Source of the DNA: Bacillus sp. AFS059628
Lineage (GTDB): Bacteria; Bacillota; Bacilli; Bacillales; Bacillaceae_G
Length of the DNA stretch: 64,000 nt
Assembly (NCBI RefSeq): GCF_002571225.1
Contig: NZ_NVEC01000001.1
Coordinates: 46,018-110,017 of the forward strand
Direction of reading: 5' to 3'
Each line of letters begins with the position of its first letter. The first letter of the stretch is position 1. A program made the translations under genes and the position numbers. Positions 1-8,761 of this stretch are shown in pieces. Below the pieces are notes generated by a model. It was not told the DNA's origin and searched no databases. It saw only the letters and a list, made by a program, of their open reading frames with translations.

Positions 1-997
1 ATACAATATGTCCATCTAAAATACCACGTGCTAAATCTGGTACAGGTCCGTTTAAATCATCCCCATCGACGAGTACTGTATATATACCTGTTATGGATCC
101 CTTTTGTGTTTTTCCAGACCGCTCTAACAGCTTCTTCATATAACTTTCCATTAATAGTGTCTTACCACCAATCGGCAACTCTTTAACAGCAATATCAACA
201 CTTCTACGCGCGTCAGCAAAACGAGTAACAGAGTCCATCATAAGTAGTACGTTATTACCTTGATCACGGAAATATTCAGCAATAGATGTCGCAAGCTTCG
301 CTGCACGAAGTTGCATTAGGTGACTTTCATCTGATGTCGCTACAACAACGACGCTTTTTCGCATTCCTTCTTCACCTAATTCTTTTCGAATAAAGTCTTT
401 TACTTCTCGGCCACGTTCTCCTACTAAACTAATAACATTAATGTCAGCTTTTGCGTTTTTCGCAACCATTCCGAGTAAAGTAGATTTACCAACACCAGAG
501 CCTGCAAAAATACCAATCTTTTGACCGATGCCAATTGTTAGCATAGAATCAATAGATTTGATTCCCGTTTCAAATACATCGGTAATTTCTTCACGTTCAA
601 ATGCATGAATAGGTGGGGAATCTAGTTTTATTTTCTGTAGTGGAATATTCTCTGCATCCTCATTTAGTACTTCGCCATTTGCACTTAACACTTTTCCGAG
701 TAAATGATTGCCACGAGGTATAACAACATCTTCTGCAATTAATGTAACGGAATCTCCGTAGCATACTTTTTCTGTCTGTTCAAATGGTAATAACATATTG
801 TTTTCTTTTTCAATCGCAATCACTTCACATAAAACATTATGTTCTCCAACGAGACAAACATCACCGATTTTCGCCTTTGGCCCTTTCGCTACAAAAAACT
901 GCTCTTGCACACTATGAACTTTACCAACTTTCGTATAAAACGGCGTTTCAATAAATGTATTCCATTTTTGGTTTTCATTCATTAATAGTTGATTCAT
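1..997 (-). CDS. fliI: Flagellum-specific ATPase FliI (partial, C-terminus off the window)
   Basis: This is the hexameric ATPase that energises the flagellar type III export apparatus at the cytoplasmic base of the basal body. The 332 readable codons include a Walker A motif AGSGVGKS at about residues 165-172 and a Walker B stretch LLMMDS near residue 250, in the F1-beta-like arrangement of FliI/YscN ATPases. The ATG at 997 overlaps the fliH stop by 4 bases (ATGA), so the two are translationally coupled. The frame stays open to base 1, so the C-terminal part (about 100 residues in the family) lies outside the window. Identity is very secure. Confidence 0.97.
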   Translation of the reverse strand, partial: MNQLLMNENQKWNTFIETPFYTKVGKVHSVQEQFFVAKGPKAKIGDVCLVGEHNVLCEVIAIEKENNMLLPFEQTEKVCYGDSVTLIAEDVVIPRGNHLLGKVLSANGEVLNEDAENIPLQKIKLDSPPIHAFEREEITDVFETGIKSIDSMLTIGIGQKIGIFAGSGVGKSTLLGMVAKNAKADINVISLVGERGREVKDFIRKELGEEGMRKSVVVVATSDESHLMQLRAAKLATSIAEYFRDQGNNVLLMMDSVTRFADARRSVDIAVKELPIGGKTLLMESYMKKLLERSGKTQKGSITGIYTVLVDGDDLNGPVPDLARGILDGHIV

Positions 998-1683
998 ACA
1001 TTTTGCTCCTCAAATAACTTCTCTTCTTCCCATTTCTCGCGAAGTTTCGCAAATATAGGTGCAAATTTAAATTCAAAGAACTCTTTCTCTTCTTCTAGAA
1101 CAAATTCACCGAACTGTAAGGAGAAATCGTATTTCCATTCTACTAATTGTAGTAACCAATATTCTTTCGTATTTTCCTTCTCTTCTTGAATACGTTCAAA
1201 TGTTTCTGGATGTACGGTAATAACTAGTTTTTCAAACGAAGTCGGCAACGTTTGAACGATGCCAGTTAAAATAGGTAACACATCAAGCAATCTAGCATCT
1301 ACTGCTTGATTCACAATTTTTTCTGCTAGTTGAAAAGATTGATCCCATAATAATTCCATCCATTCGTATGCTGTTTCTTGTTGTTCTTTTTGAAACTGTA
1401 TACGTGCCGATTCTATCTCTTTCATCTGCCGCTGTACATGTATTTGAAAGTGTTCTTGATCATGTAATAACTGCTGACGTTCTCGTTCTAACATTTGTTG
1501 TTCTTGCCTTAGTTGATTCAGTTCAGTATGTAATGATTGTTGCTGTGCAAGAAGCTCTTCATGGTTCACCTGTATTTCTTCTTCTACTTGAACTGGTATT
1601 GGTTTTGGAAATTGTAATTCATACGTTTCTTCAGAAAAAGAAACAGAATTCTTCGGAATTCTGTTTTTAAATAAGGACATCAT
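994..1683 (-). CDS. fliH: Flagellar assembly protein FliH
   Basis: FliH binds FliI as a dimer, restrains its ATPase and delivers it to the export gate. The 229-residue product is rich in Q, E and L and has a long central coiled coil (about residues 35-120), as in FliH/YscL stators. It lies between fliG and fliI as in other Firmicutes. The start chosen is the ATG at 1683, with AGAGGTG five bases upstream; a GTG two codons earlier falls within that ribosome site. The start lies inside the last codons of fliG (17-base overlap), indicating tight coupling. The sequence is fast-evolving, so identity rests partly on position. Confidence 0.9.
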   Translation of the reverse strand: MMSLFKNRIPKNSVSFSEETYELQFPKPIPVQVEEEIQVNHEELLAQQQSLHTELNQLRQEQQMLERERQQLLHDQEHFQIHVQRQMKEIESARIQFQKEQQETAYEWMELLWDQSFQLAEKIVNQAVDARLLDVLPILTGIVQTLPTSFEKLVITVHPETFERIQEEKENTKEYWLLQLVEWKYDFSLQFGEFVLEEEKEFFEFKFAPIFAKLREKWEEEKLFEEQNV

Positions 1684-2671
1684 CTTCACCTCTTTGAACG
1701 ATAATTCTTCCTTCCTTCTCTAGCTTTTTCACTGTACCTGTAATTGTTTGCTGAGCTTTTTCAGCATCCGTCATCTTAAGCGGTCCTAAGCCATCTAATT
1801 CTTCTAGAATCATCTCTTTACGGTTTGAAGACATACATGTAAATAATTTTTCTTTAATCTCTTCTTTTGCAATTTTAAGTGCTTTCGCAATAACACCGTT
1901 ATCTGTAATTTCTTCTAATACACGACGAAGTGCAAGATCTTCAAGTCCGAGTAAGTCTTCAAATACAAACATATTTTCTTTAATTTTCTCAGATAACTCA
2001 TAATCCATTTCATCCAGCTTTTGAAAGACTGTTTTTTCAACACCTCGTGAAACGTTATTTAAAATGTTTACTATTGTTTTCAAGCCATCTGTTTTATTAA
2101 TTGCATTAAACGCCATATTATTTAATTTTGATTTTAATAAATCCCCAATTTGATTTATTAATTCACCATCTACTTGCTCTAGCTTCGCAATCCCCATTAC
2201 CGTTTCTACTCGCTTATGATCTGGTAATCTCTCAATTAATTGAGAAGCAAGCTGCGGTTTAATATAAGAAGCGATAATTGCAATCGTTTGTGGCGATTCA
2301 TCATTAAGTACAGTAAGAAGTGGTTCTAAATCTGTAAGTGAATTTAAGAATTCAAACGGATTATCTTTGTTATACCAAAGATCTTCCAATAATTTTTCTA
2401 GTTCGTCTTCTGGCATATTTTTAAATATGCGACGAATATATTCTTTATCTGGAGTCACTAGGTTTAATTCTTTTACATTTAATTCATACAAGAACTCCCC
2501 TAGTACATTTTCTAACGTTTCCGGTTTATATACACGAAACTTCGCGATTTCACGAAGTAATACTTCTTTTTCCTCAGCCGTCATATATTCAATGACTTTT
2601 GCTGCCACCCCTTCTTCTAATGTACGAATAAGGATGGCAGCTTTTTCTTTGGAGGAGATTTCATCTAACAT
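1667..2671 (-). CDS. fliG: Flagellar motor switch protein FliG
   Basis: FliG forms the cytoplasmic ring on FliF and carries the charged torque helix that meets MotA. The 334 residues show the FliG signatures: an N-terminal KAAILIRTL-type FliF-binding part, the middle armadillo domain, and a C-terminal domain with FVFEDLLGL, LALRRVLEE and a charged stretch typical of the torque helix. The start is the ATG at 2671 preceded by AAGGGAGGAAC; the ORF extends eight codons further upstream, but those cover the ribosome site. It lies 13 bases after fliF in one operon. Confidence 0.97.
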   Translation of the reverse strand: MLDEISSKEKAAILIRTLEEGVAAKVIEYMTAEEKEVLLREIAKFRVYKPETLENVLGEFLYELNVKELNLVTPDKEYIRRIFKNMPEDELEKLLEDLWYNKDNPFEFLNSLTDLEPLLTVLNDESPQTIAIIASYIKPQLASQLIERLPDHKRVETVMGIAKLEQVDGELINQIGDLLKSKLNNMAFNAINKTDGLKTIVNILNNVSRGVEKTVFQKLDEMDYELSEKIKENMFVFEDLLGLEDLALRRVLEEITDNGVIAKALKIAKEEIKEKLFTCMSSNRKEMILEELDGLGPLKMTDAEKAQQTITGTVKKLEKEGRIIVQRGEDDVLI

Positions 2672-2684
2672 CGTTGTTCCTCCC

Positions 2685-4259
2685 TTACTGTCCATTTAAC
2701 CATTTTTTAATGACTTTTGCAGTACCTTCTACATGTTCTTTCGTAGCATCCTGCACTTGTTCATCTAACGTTGGTTCTTTCGGTTCTTCTGGTTCAGGTT
2801 TTGGTTCTGGTACTATTTTTTCTTCAGGAATTTCCATAATACTTTCATTACTTGCAGCAATTTCCTCTTCTGCTAAGTATTCTTCATATTCCTCTTCTTC
2901 TTTCTTTCTCTTACGTCTTGCTAAGAAGAACCATACTAGACCACCAATCGCTAATAAACCAGCTGGAATCCCACCGAATAACCACCAGTTTATACCACTT
3001 TCTTCTGGTTCTTTCTTCTTCTCTTCTTTCGGCTGATCAAACTGAACAGTTACAACGTTAACTTGACCGTTTGTAAAGTTTCCATTGGGATCAGCTTGAA
3101 GCCCAGCAGCTGTGCCGATTGCTTCTTTGAAAGTAGTCATATCTATTTTTCGTTTTACTAACGTATCGTTGTCTACCCATACTACCACATTTGTTTTCGT
3201 TAATTCTGGGTGTTTCTTAATTGTTTCAACTGTTTTATCTATTTCATAGTTTTCAATTTTATTACCATTTTTATTATCGTAGACGATTTTACCATTTTGA
3301 TTATTGTTCGTACCGTAGTTTGGCACTTCGCCGTTCGCTGTAATACCAGCGCCTTGCTTCGGCTCTGCTCCTTCTTGTGCAGTAGAGCTTTCTTCTTGCT
3401 CTTGTTTACTACGAAGTACACCTTTATCACCATACTTTTCTGACTGACGTGTAACTTCATCATAGTTTACAGATACTTTCGTATTCACTTTATATTCATT
3501 CGGTTTAAACATCGTCATTAACGTTGCATCAATATCTTGCTTTAATTTACCTTCAATTTGATGCTGCATCTCAACTTCTTTTTCATAAGAAGAGGAACTA
3601 GTAGAATGCGCTTCATCTGCCCCTTTTGAGATGACACCTTTTTTACTATCAATTACACTTACTTCTTCTGCTTTCACGCCAGGAACTGCTGCGCTAATCA
3701 TTTGCTGTACACCCGCAACTTGATCAGCCGTTAATAGTTGACCACGTTTCACACCAACTGTAATTGCTGCTGTTCCCTTTGCTTTCTCTTCATCAAAAAT
3801 TGTCTCTTTTTCAGGTAATGTAATTTGAACATTCGCCGTTTCAACTGTCGCAAAGTTTCTTACAATATCTTGCTCCAATTGCTTTTTCGTACCGACAATT
3901 TGCTTCATTTTTTTATCTTGCTCACTTGAACCGAGCGAGCTTTCTAATAAAATTTCCTCACCGCTTTTAGAATTAAACGGTAAGCCCATCCCATTCATTT
4001 CTTTTCGAACCCATGGAGCATCATTCTTTTGCACACGAATCGATCCATCGGCCGCTAACTGATAATCGACACCTAACTTTGATAATTCTGCTGTAATCTC
4101 TTGCTTATCTGCATCATTTAAATTTTGATATACAACAACATATTTATCTGGCAAGGTGAAGTATAAAAGTGCTCCTGTTACAATCGCTAAAAGCGCAGCA
4201 CCGATTACTAACTTATGCCACGTTTTTAACGATTGGATAACATTTTTCATCTTTTCCAT
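2685..4259 (-). CDS. fliF: Flagellar MS-ring protein FliF
   Basis: FliF polymerises in the membrane into the MS ring on which switch and export gate assemble. The 524-residue product has an N-terminal membrane segment (about residues 19-35), two periplasmic ring-building domains with the YscJ-like signature (KQLEQDIVRNFATVETANVQ region), a Ser/Thr/Gln-rich linker, a second membrane helix (WWLFGGIPAGLLAIGGLVWF, about residues 425-445) and an acidic cytoplasmic tail that binds FliG. Length and topology match the family. The ribosome site before the ATG at 4259 is weak (GGGTG). Confidence 0.97.
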   Translation of the reverse strand: MEKMKNVIQSLKTWHKLVIGAALLAIVTGALLYFTLPDKYVVVYQNLNDADKQEITAELSKLGVDYQLAADGSIRVQKNDAPWVRKEMNGMGLPFNSKSGEEILLESSLGSSEQDKKMKQIVGTKKQLEQDIVRNFATVETANVQITLPEKETIFDEEKAKGTAAITVGVKRGQLLTADQVAGVQQMISAAVPGVKAEEVSVIDSKKGVISKGADEAHSTSSSSYEKEVEMQHQIEGKLKQDIDATLMTMFKPNEYKVNTKVSVNYDEVTRQSEKYGDKGVLRSKQEQEESSTAQEGAEPKQGAGITANGEVPNYGTNNNQNGKIVYDNKNGNKIENYEIDKTVETIKKHPELTKTNVVVWVDNDTLVKRKIDMTTFKEAIGTAAGLQADPNGNFTNGQVNVVTVQFDQPKEEKKKEPEESGINWWLFGGIPAGLLAIGGLVWFFLARRKRKKEEEEYEEYLAEEEIAASNESIMEIPEEKIVPEPKPEPEEPKEPTLDEQVQDATKEHVEGTAKVIKKWLNGQ

Positions 4260-4281
4260 TTAAACACACCCGTCCACTTTC

Positions 4282-4581
4282 CTAAATTTGCATATTAATT
4301 AGTGACTTATAATTTTCAATAAGATTATCACGTACGAGAGCAGCCGTTTTCATTTGAGACTCAGCCTTCTTCTGCTGAATTAAAACGTCATGCGTTTCTC
4401 CTACCCCTTTAGTTAGTAAATCATATACCGCTGTTTGCGCATTGTTTTGTGTTTGATTCATATCTTCCAATAAATCAATAAACTTTTTCCCCTCAACTAC
4501 AGATGTTTGGGAAGTTTTCGGTGCACCAATTGACTGAATTGCCCCAAATGGTTGCGTATTTAGCATTGGTTGGATTTTCAT
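4282..4581 (-). CDS. fliE: Flagellar hook-basal body protein FliE
   Basis: FliE links the MS ring to the proximal rod. The 99-residue protein has the family features: a variable N-terminus, then a helical C-terminal half with QKKAESQMKTAALVRDNLIENYKSL, close to the conserved FliE end. AAGGGGGAA stands eight bases before the ATG at 4581. It sits in the conserved flgB-flgC-fliE-fliF order with 15-22 base gaps, so it is part of one transcript. Confidence 0.95.
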   Translation of the reverse strand: MKIQPMLNTQPFGAIQSIGAPKTSQTSVVEGKKFIDLLEDMNQTQNNAQTAVYDLLTKGVGETHDVLIQQKKAESQMKTAALVRDNLIENYKSLINMQI

Positions 4582-4596
4582 ATACTATGTTCCCCC

Positions 4597-5010
4597 TTAT
4601 CCTCGGCCGATTTCTAAATCTTTATCAAGCATTTTTTTATTCGCATTTAATACACTTGTATTTGCTTCGTACATTTTTTGGGCAACCATTACATTCGTCA
4701 TTTCAGCAGTCACATCAATATTTGGATAACGTACATATCCTTCTTCATTTGCATGCGGATGTGTTGGGTCATACACTAAGTTTTCAGTTTTATCTGCTTC
4801 AATACTTTTTATTTTTACCCCATTAGTAGGAGACCCATCTAACATATTTGCAAAACTATTGTTTGATTCTAGCACTACACTACGACGCTCATATAAATCT
4901 GCCCCCGGAGCCGCCGTTGTATTTGCATTTACAATATTATTTGAAGTAACTTCCATCCACTTTCTCGCTGTCGTTAGTCCTGAGCCACTTGCATTAATCG
5001 CCTGAAACAT
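4597..5010 (-). CDS. flgC: Flagellar basal-body rod protein FlgC
   Basis: This is a proximal rod subunit. The 137 residues contain the N-terminal rod motif (GLTTARKWMEVTSNNIVNANT), the conserved YPNIDVTAEMTNVMVAQKMYEAN core and the C-terminal rod helix (NANKKMLDKDLEIGRG). AGAAGGAGAGAC precedes the ATG at 5010. It is a standard-length FlgC between flgB and fliE. Confidence 0.96.
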   Translation of the reverse strand: MFQAINASGSGLTTARKWMEVTSNNIVNANTTAAPGADLYERRSVVLESNNSFANMLDGSPTNGVKIKSIEADKTENLVYDPTHPHANEEGYVRYPNIDVTAEMTNVMVAQKMYEANTSVLNANKKMLDKDLEIGRG

Positions 5011-5030
5011 CGTTGTCTCTCCTTCTACTT

Positions 5031-5438
5031 TTAACGTCCGCGTGCCGCTTGGTTAATTGCATATTGTGTATTTATCGCGTTAATTGAAATGCCGTATAAC
5101 TGATTTGCTTTCATTAAATCTAGCATTTCTGTCGTTACATCCACACTATTTCCATCTTTATTCGTTTGCATTGATTTTGTTTGAATCTTTGCATATGTAT
5201 TTTTCGTATTTACTGTCGGTAAGTGCATTTCATTCGTTTGATATAAATCTGGATTGCTCTTTAAGTCTGCAGCATTGTTCTTATATAATGCACTACTTTT
5301 ATTCATTTGCTCAGCAAATGTTACATCTTGCGCTTTATAGCCGGGTGTATTCGCATTTGCAATATTACTAGAAACAGTATTTCGTTTCGTCACTAAATAA
5401 TTCATATAATGGCCTACATCACTCACTAAATCTGGCAT
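5031..5438 (-). CDS. flgB: Flagellar basal-body rod protein FlgB
   Basis: This is the first rod gene of the flgB-to-fliI operon. It carries the rod signature RNTVSSNIANANTPGYKAQDV near the N-terminus and a C-terminal TEMLDLMKANQLYGISINAIN helix. I start it at the ATG at 5438 (MPDLV, 135 aa), which has AAAGGGTG upstream and gives the usual family length. The open frame runs 33 codons further upstream, but that extension has no rod-protein character and no ribosome site. Promoter elements in the A/T-rich sequence above 5540 are not convincing. Confidence 0.93.
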   Translation of the reverse strand: MPDLVSDVGHYMNYLVTKRNTVSSNIANANTPGYKAQDVTFAEQMNKSSALYKNNAADLKSNPDLYQTNEMHLPTVNTKNTYAKIQTKSMQTNKDGNSVDVTTEMLDLMKANQLYGISINAINTQYAINQAARGR

Positions 5439-5539
5439 ATTCCACACCCTTTCTTTTCTAATTTCATGATCCACTGATGGAAGTTTCACTTCATTATTCA
5501 TTTCCTTATATGCGTTTATTAAAATATTAACAATCATGT

Positions 5540-5806
5540 ACCCTTACATATTTTATTCCATTTTTCCATTGTTGTCTTTAGAAAAATACAAAAATATAAA
5601 AAAGAATACAAAAAAACTGTATACACGCAATAATCTATGAAACATTTAAAGTTATGATCTACAAACTAAAGTTCATTTTTACATTATTTAGATTACTACT
5701 ATTTTTCATTACAGTCATAAAATGAAACCTCAATCAGCGGAAGTCTTTATTTAAACAAAGGAATGGATCCCCTCTTAAAAGGGGAATCCGTTTCTAAACT
5801 CTATCA
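5540..5806. other. Intergenic region between flgB and the fliT-like gene
   Basis: This 267-base, very A/T-rich gap separates the two halves of the flagellar late/early gene run. It holds one hairpin (listed separately) just after the fliT-like gene and presumably the flgB promoter. A possible minus-strand pair is TTGCGT and TATTCT about 16 bases apart near 5605-5635, but it is weak. No coding potential was seen. Confidence 0.5.
5765..5789 (-). terminator. Hairpin downstream of the fliT-like gene
   Basis: GGATCCCC pairs with GGGGAATCC with one bulged A and a short loop. It lies 18 bases past the fliT-like stop. There is no good T run on either strand, so it may be a weak terminator or an mRNA-processing or stabilising stem between the fliD-fliS-fliT and flgB-fliI segments. 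Confidence 0.45.
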
Positions 5807-6079
5807 TTAAAATTTACCGTAAAACGAATTAGCTTTCATGCGTCCATCATTTGTCATAATCATTTCTTCCAAAATCTTTTGCTTATCTCGAATATGCTGT
5901 GCCGCCTTAATAATGAATGGACTTACTTCTGCAGCAACTCGCGCACGCGTTTCCTCATCCAATGTCATCATCCAGCGATTTAACATTTCACTCTTCTCAG
6001 CAAACTCTCCATCTGACACTTGCAATTCACCGATTTCATTAAAACAACCAACAAACGTCCGATAAATATCATTGTTCAT
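5807..6079 (-). CDS. FliT-like small flagellar protein
   Basis: This 90-residue, mainly helical protein directly follows fliS and overlaps its 3' end by 11 bases, the position of fliT in fliD-fliS-fliT operons. FliT proteins are chaperones of the FliD cap and can act on flagellar regulators. The sequence (FNEIGELQVSDGEFAEKSEM; WMMTLDEETRARVAAEVSPF) shows no motif I can assign firmly, so the call rests on size, helicity and context. The start is the ATG at 6079, nine bases after GGAG. Confidence 0.6.
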   Translation of the reverse strand: MNNDIYRTFVGCFNEIGELQVSDGEFAEKSEMLNRWMMTLDEETRARVAAEVSPFIIKAAQHIRDKQKILEEMIMTNDGRMKANSFYGKF

Positions 6080-6437
6080 TTTCAAGTGCTCCGCGGTAAC
6101 CGTCTATTAAATCTTGTAACACTTTCACAATCGCATCAATGTCTTTTGCTTCACGTGTTACTTTCATCGTTTGAATTTGAATGCTAATCCAATCGTATAA
6201 GCCATATAAACTATCATATAAATCTTTCGTAATTTCAGGATTTAACTGAAGCTTTAATTCTTCAAAAATACGTTCTAACTTTTCAAGAAGTGCATCTCCT
6301 TCTTGTAGTTTAAAAGCATGTAACAGTTCTTCTAAATTACGAAACTCTACAATGCATCTTTCATAAATAAAAATTGTATTTTTAATTGGATTACTCGTCA
6401 TAATATCATTTTGCATATAACGTTGCCATGCTTGCAT
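6069..6437 (-). CDS. fliS: Flagellar export chaperone FliS
   Basis: FliS binds the C-terminus of flagellin in the cytosol to prevent premature polymerisation. The 122 residues match the family: YMQNDIMTSNPIKNTIFIYERCI at the N-terminus (FliS proteins begin with a YxxN..nta.P..li.mLYdg.i-like segment), a four-helix body, and LYDWISIQIQ. TAAGGAAGTG precedes the ATG. It lies 22 bases after fliD. Confidence 0.93.
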   Translation of the reverse strand: MQAWQRYMQNDIMTSNPIKNTIFIYERCIVEFRNLEELLHAFKLQEGDALLEKLERIFEELKLQLNPEITKDLYDSLYGLYDWISIQIQTMKVTREAKDIDAIVKVLQDLIDGYRGALENEQ

Positions 6438-6459
6438 ACAATCACTTCCTTACTTTTCA

Positions 6460-7836
6460 TTAATCATCACTTTTTTGTTTTGTCATTGCTTTAATTGTTT
6501 TCAGTTGGCTATCAAGCGCCGCCAATGTACTCTCTAGCTTTTGATACTTCTTCACAATTTCATTTTGTTTATCCAAATTTTGCTTTTCAATATCTTGAAT
6601 CTTTTTATCTAGATCACTTACACGTGAGTCAATGTTTTTTACTCGTTCTCCAACTACACCTTTATCACCAAATAGCTTATCAAGTGGCTCTTCCATCATT
6701 TTTCCTAAACCGTTAGAACTAAAGAAAAATTGCTTCGCTGCATCCGGTTTTTCTTTTAACGCTTTCGTTAATGCTTCGTCATTAACTTCCATCGTTCCAT
6801 CTTGCTTTAATTGAATACCAAATGAGAATAAGTAATTGCCATCTTGTGAAAATGTTACAACATTGTTCATCGCTTGACGCACACTTTGCATAATAGCTTG
6901 TCCTTGAAAGGCTCCACCTTTACCAGCAAAGATATCCACTGTAGAAACAGCTTTATTATAATCTGCAACCATCTTTTTAATAATATTTGATGCGTCTGTT
7001 ACGTTTGAGTCACTTACTGTGAATTTTAGATCTATACCTTTTGCTTTTGGTTCTGTTGTACCTGCATCTGGTGTTCCTTCTACTTTCGGCTCAGTTACTT
7101 TTAGCAATTCAATTTTCACGCCTGGAAGAGCTTCAATTGTATTGGTAGAACTTTCAGCTTCAATACCATTAATACTATATTTAGCATTTTGCGCTTCATT
7201 AATTGTATTAAGCGCTGTGCCATCTGCCTTGGCTAAACCCATATCTTGAAATAGTGTAGATGTGTTCGCTTCAAACTTAATCTGTCCATCTGTTCCCTCT
7301 TTTTTCGAGGTCATGAAAATTTTATTTCCAAGTGTATAAGCCGATACACCATAATCTCCGTCATTAATTTTGTTAATTAAATCTTTATATGTCATATCAG
7401 TTGTTATTTTTAGATCTTTACCACCTAGTTTTAACGTTTCATTTCTTGGAAGCTTCGCATTTATATCAGTAATATCATTAGAAGCTATTTGATGACGCTG
7501 CGCAAGCTGTGTAATTGTCATATTAAAAGTTCCTGCAATCGCACCCCCATCAGCTTTTACATTTATATATCCATCTTGCGTTGTCGTTACTTTTTTCTCG
7601 TTGCCTTTAAAATCCGCTAAGTTTTTAAAAGTTTGTGTGAAAGAGCTAAATTCTGATTTTAAACTTGTATATAATAGTTTATCTTGCGAAAGTTGATTCT
7701 TTTCATTTGTATACGGTGTTTTTCTCATATCTAACGCATTCAGTTCTAATTCAACGAAGTTAGAAGTATCGATCATATTATTTCCGAGGTTCCATATTTG
7801 TTGTCTACCACCAATACCTGTTAACGTTCCTGCCAT
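6460..7836 (-). CDS. fliD: Flagellar filament cap protein FliD
   Basis: FliD caps the filament tip and guides flagellin folding. The 458-residue product has the FliD N-terminal region (GNNMIDTSNFVELELNA; LKSEFSSFTQTFKNLADF), a variable centre, and a C-terminal coiled coil (RVSDLDKKIQDIEKQ...YQKLESTLAALDSQ). The start is the ATG at 7836 (MAGTLTG), eight bases after AAGGAG; a GTG three codons upstream lies within the spacing and is not needed. The central region is less conserved than in enteric homologues but the ends are clear. Confidence 0.95.
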   Translation of the reverse strand: MAGTLTGIGGRQQIWNLGNNMIDTSNFVELELNALDMRKTPYTNEKNQLSQDKLLYTSLKSEFSSFTQTFKNLADFKGNEKKVTTTQDGYINVKADGGAIAGTFNMTITQLAQRHQIASNDITDINAKLPRNETLKLGGKDLKITTDMTYKDLINKINDGDYGVSAYTLGNKIFMTSKKEGTDGQIKFEANTSTLFQDMGLAKADGTALNTINEAQNAKYSINGIEAESSTNTIEALPGVKIELLKVTEPKVEGTPDAGTTEPKAKGIDLKFTVSDSNVTDASNIIKKMVADYNKAVSTVDIFAGKGGAFQGQAIMQSVRQAMNNVVTFSQDGNYLFSFGIQLKQDGTMEVNDEALTKALKEKPDAAKQFFFSSNGLGKMMEEPLDKLFGDKGVVGERVKNIDSRVSDLDKKIQDIEKQNLDKQNEIVKKYQKLESTLAALDSQLKTIKAMTKQKSDD

Positions 7837-7856
7837 ATTTCTCACTCCTTATTTAT

Positions 7857-8720
7857 TTACATATAATCTAAAATACTCGTTTTACTCATCGTACTAACAG
7901 CTTTTAACGTAGCTTCATACGTTGCGTTTATATAAGCTAAATCAGAAATGGCTACCGCTAAATCAACATCTTCAATTTCTTTACGGTTTTCTTGAAGTGC
8001 TAAGTTTTGTTCGCTTAAAATTGTTTTAAACGTCTCCATTGTGTTCATTGTCGAACCAACTTCAGTTGTACGATTAATGATGCCATCTAAATTTTTCTTA
8101 TTTTCTCCTAATAAAGGCTGTAACGCTTTTTGGTCACCTTTTTGCATCGCTTCACTTATCTGTTTTAACGTTTTTATAACAGGGGATAATAACGCTTCGC
8201 CGTTACGAAATGCTTTTAATTCATAACCGTCATTTAGCTGCCAGTTCACATCATTTTTTCCACCTTGATATGTACCATCTTCTGTAAATGGTGGATTTTC
8301 TGCACTATCACCACCGAAAATATAACGACCTTGCTCTTTCGTATTTGCTAAATATACAACTTGTTTTAAAATTTGATCGATCTCTGCACCGATAGCCTTT
8401 AATTCTTTTTCACCATTTTGCTCACTTAGTGCCTGCACCATTAATTGATCTGCTCTTGTTACAGACTTTAAAACACCTTGTAAAGTATTTTCAGTTTGTG
8501 TTAATACATTTTTCGAATCCGCTATATCTTTTTGCATTTGTTCAATATTCGCTAATGAATGTTGAATCGCAAATGATTTACTTGCCGCAAGTGGATCTTC
8601 ACTCATAAGAAGGTTTTTCTTCCCTGAAGTTACTTGGTTTCGATGGTATTGCTGTTGCACATTCAAATCCATTAACTGATTCTTTGCCCAGCTTGCATTT
8701 TGAAATGTAGATACTCTCAT
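7857..8720 (-). CDS. flgL: Flagellar hook-associated protein 3 FlgL
   Basis: FlgL joins hook and filament. The protein (287 aa) has the flagellin-type N-terminus (MRVSTFQNASWAKNQLMDLN; GKKNLLMSEDPLAAS) and C-terminal helix (DVDLAVAISDLAYINATYEATLKAV) that build the D0 core. AAGGAGGAG stands before the ATG at 8720; the ORF start nine codons upstream covers this site and is unlikely. It follows flgK by 41 bases. Confidence 0.95.
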   Translation of the reverse strand: MRVSTFQNASWAKNQLMDLNVQQQYHRNQVTSGKKNLLMSEDPLAASKSFAIQHSLANIEQMQKDIADSKNVLTQTENTLQGVLKSVTRADQLMVQALSEQNGEKELKAIGAEIDQILKQVVYLANTKEQGRYIFGGDSAENPPFTEDGTYQGGKNDVNWQLNDGYELKAFRNGEALLSPVIKTLKQISEAMQKGDQKALQPLLGENKKNLDGIINRTTEVGSTMNTMETFKTILSEQNLALQENRKEIEDVDLAVAISDLAYINATYEATLKAVSTMSKTSILDYM

Positions 8721-8761
8721 TTCTATCTCCTCCTTATATATTTCCAATCAATTACTATCAT

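Noticed and set aside
1368-1670. 100-codon plus-strand frame opposite fliH
   Set aside because: It is a shadow of the Gln/Glu-rich fliH sequence and lacks a ribosome site.
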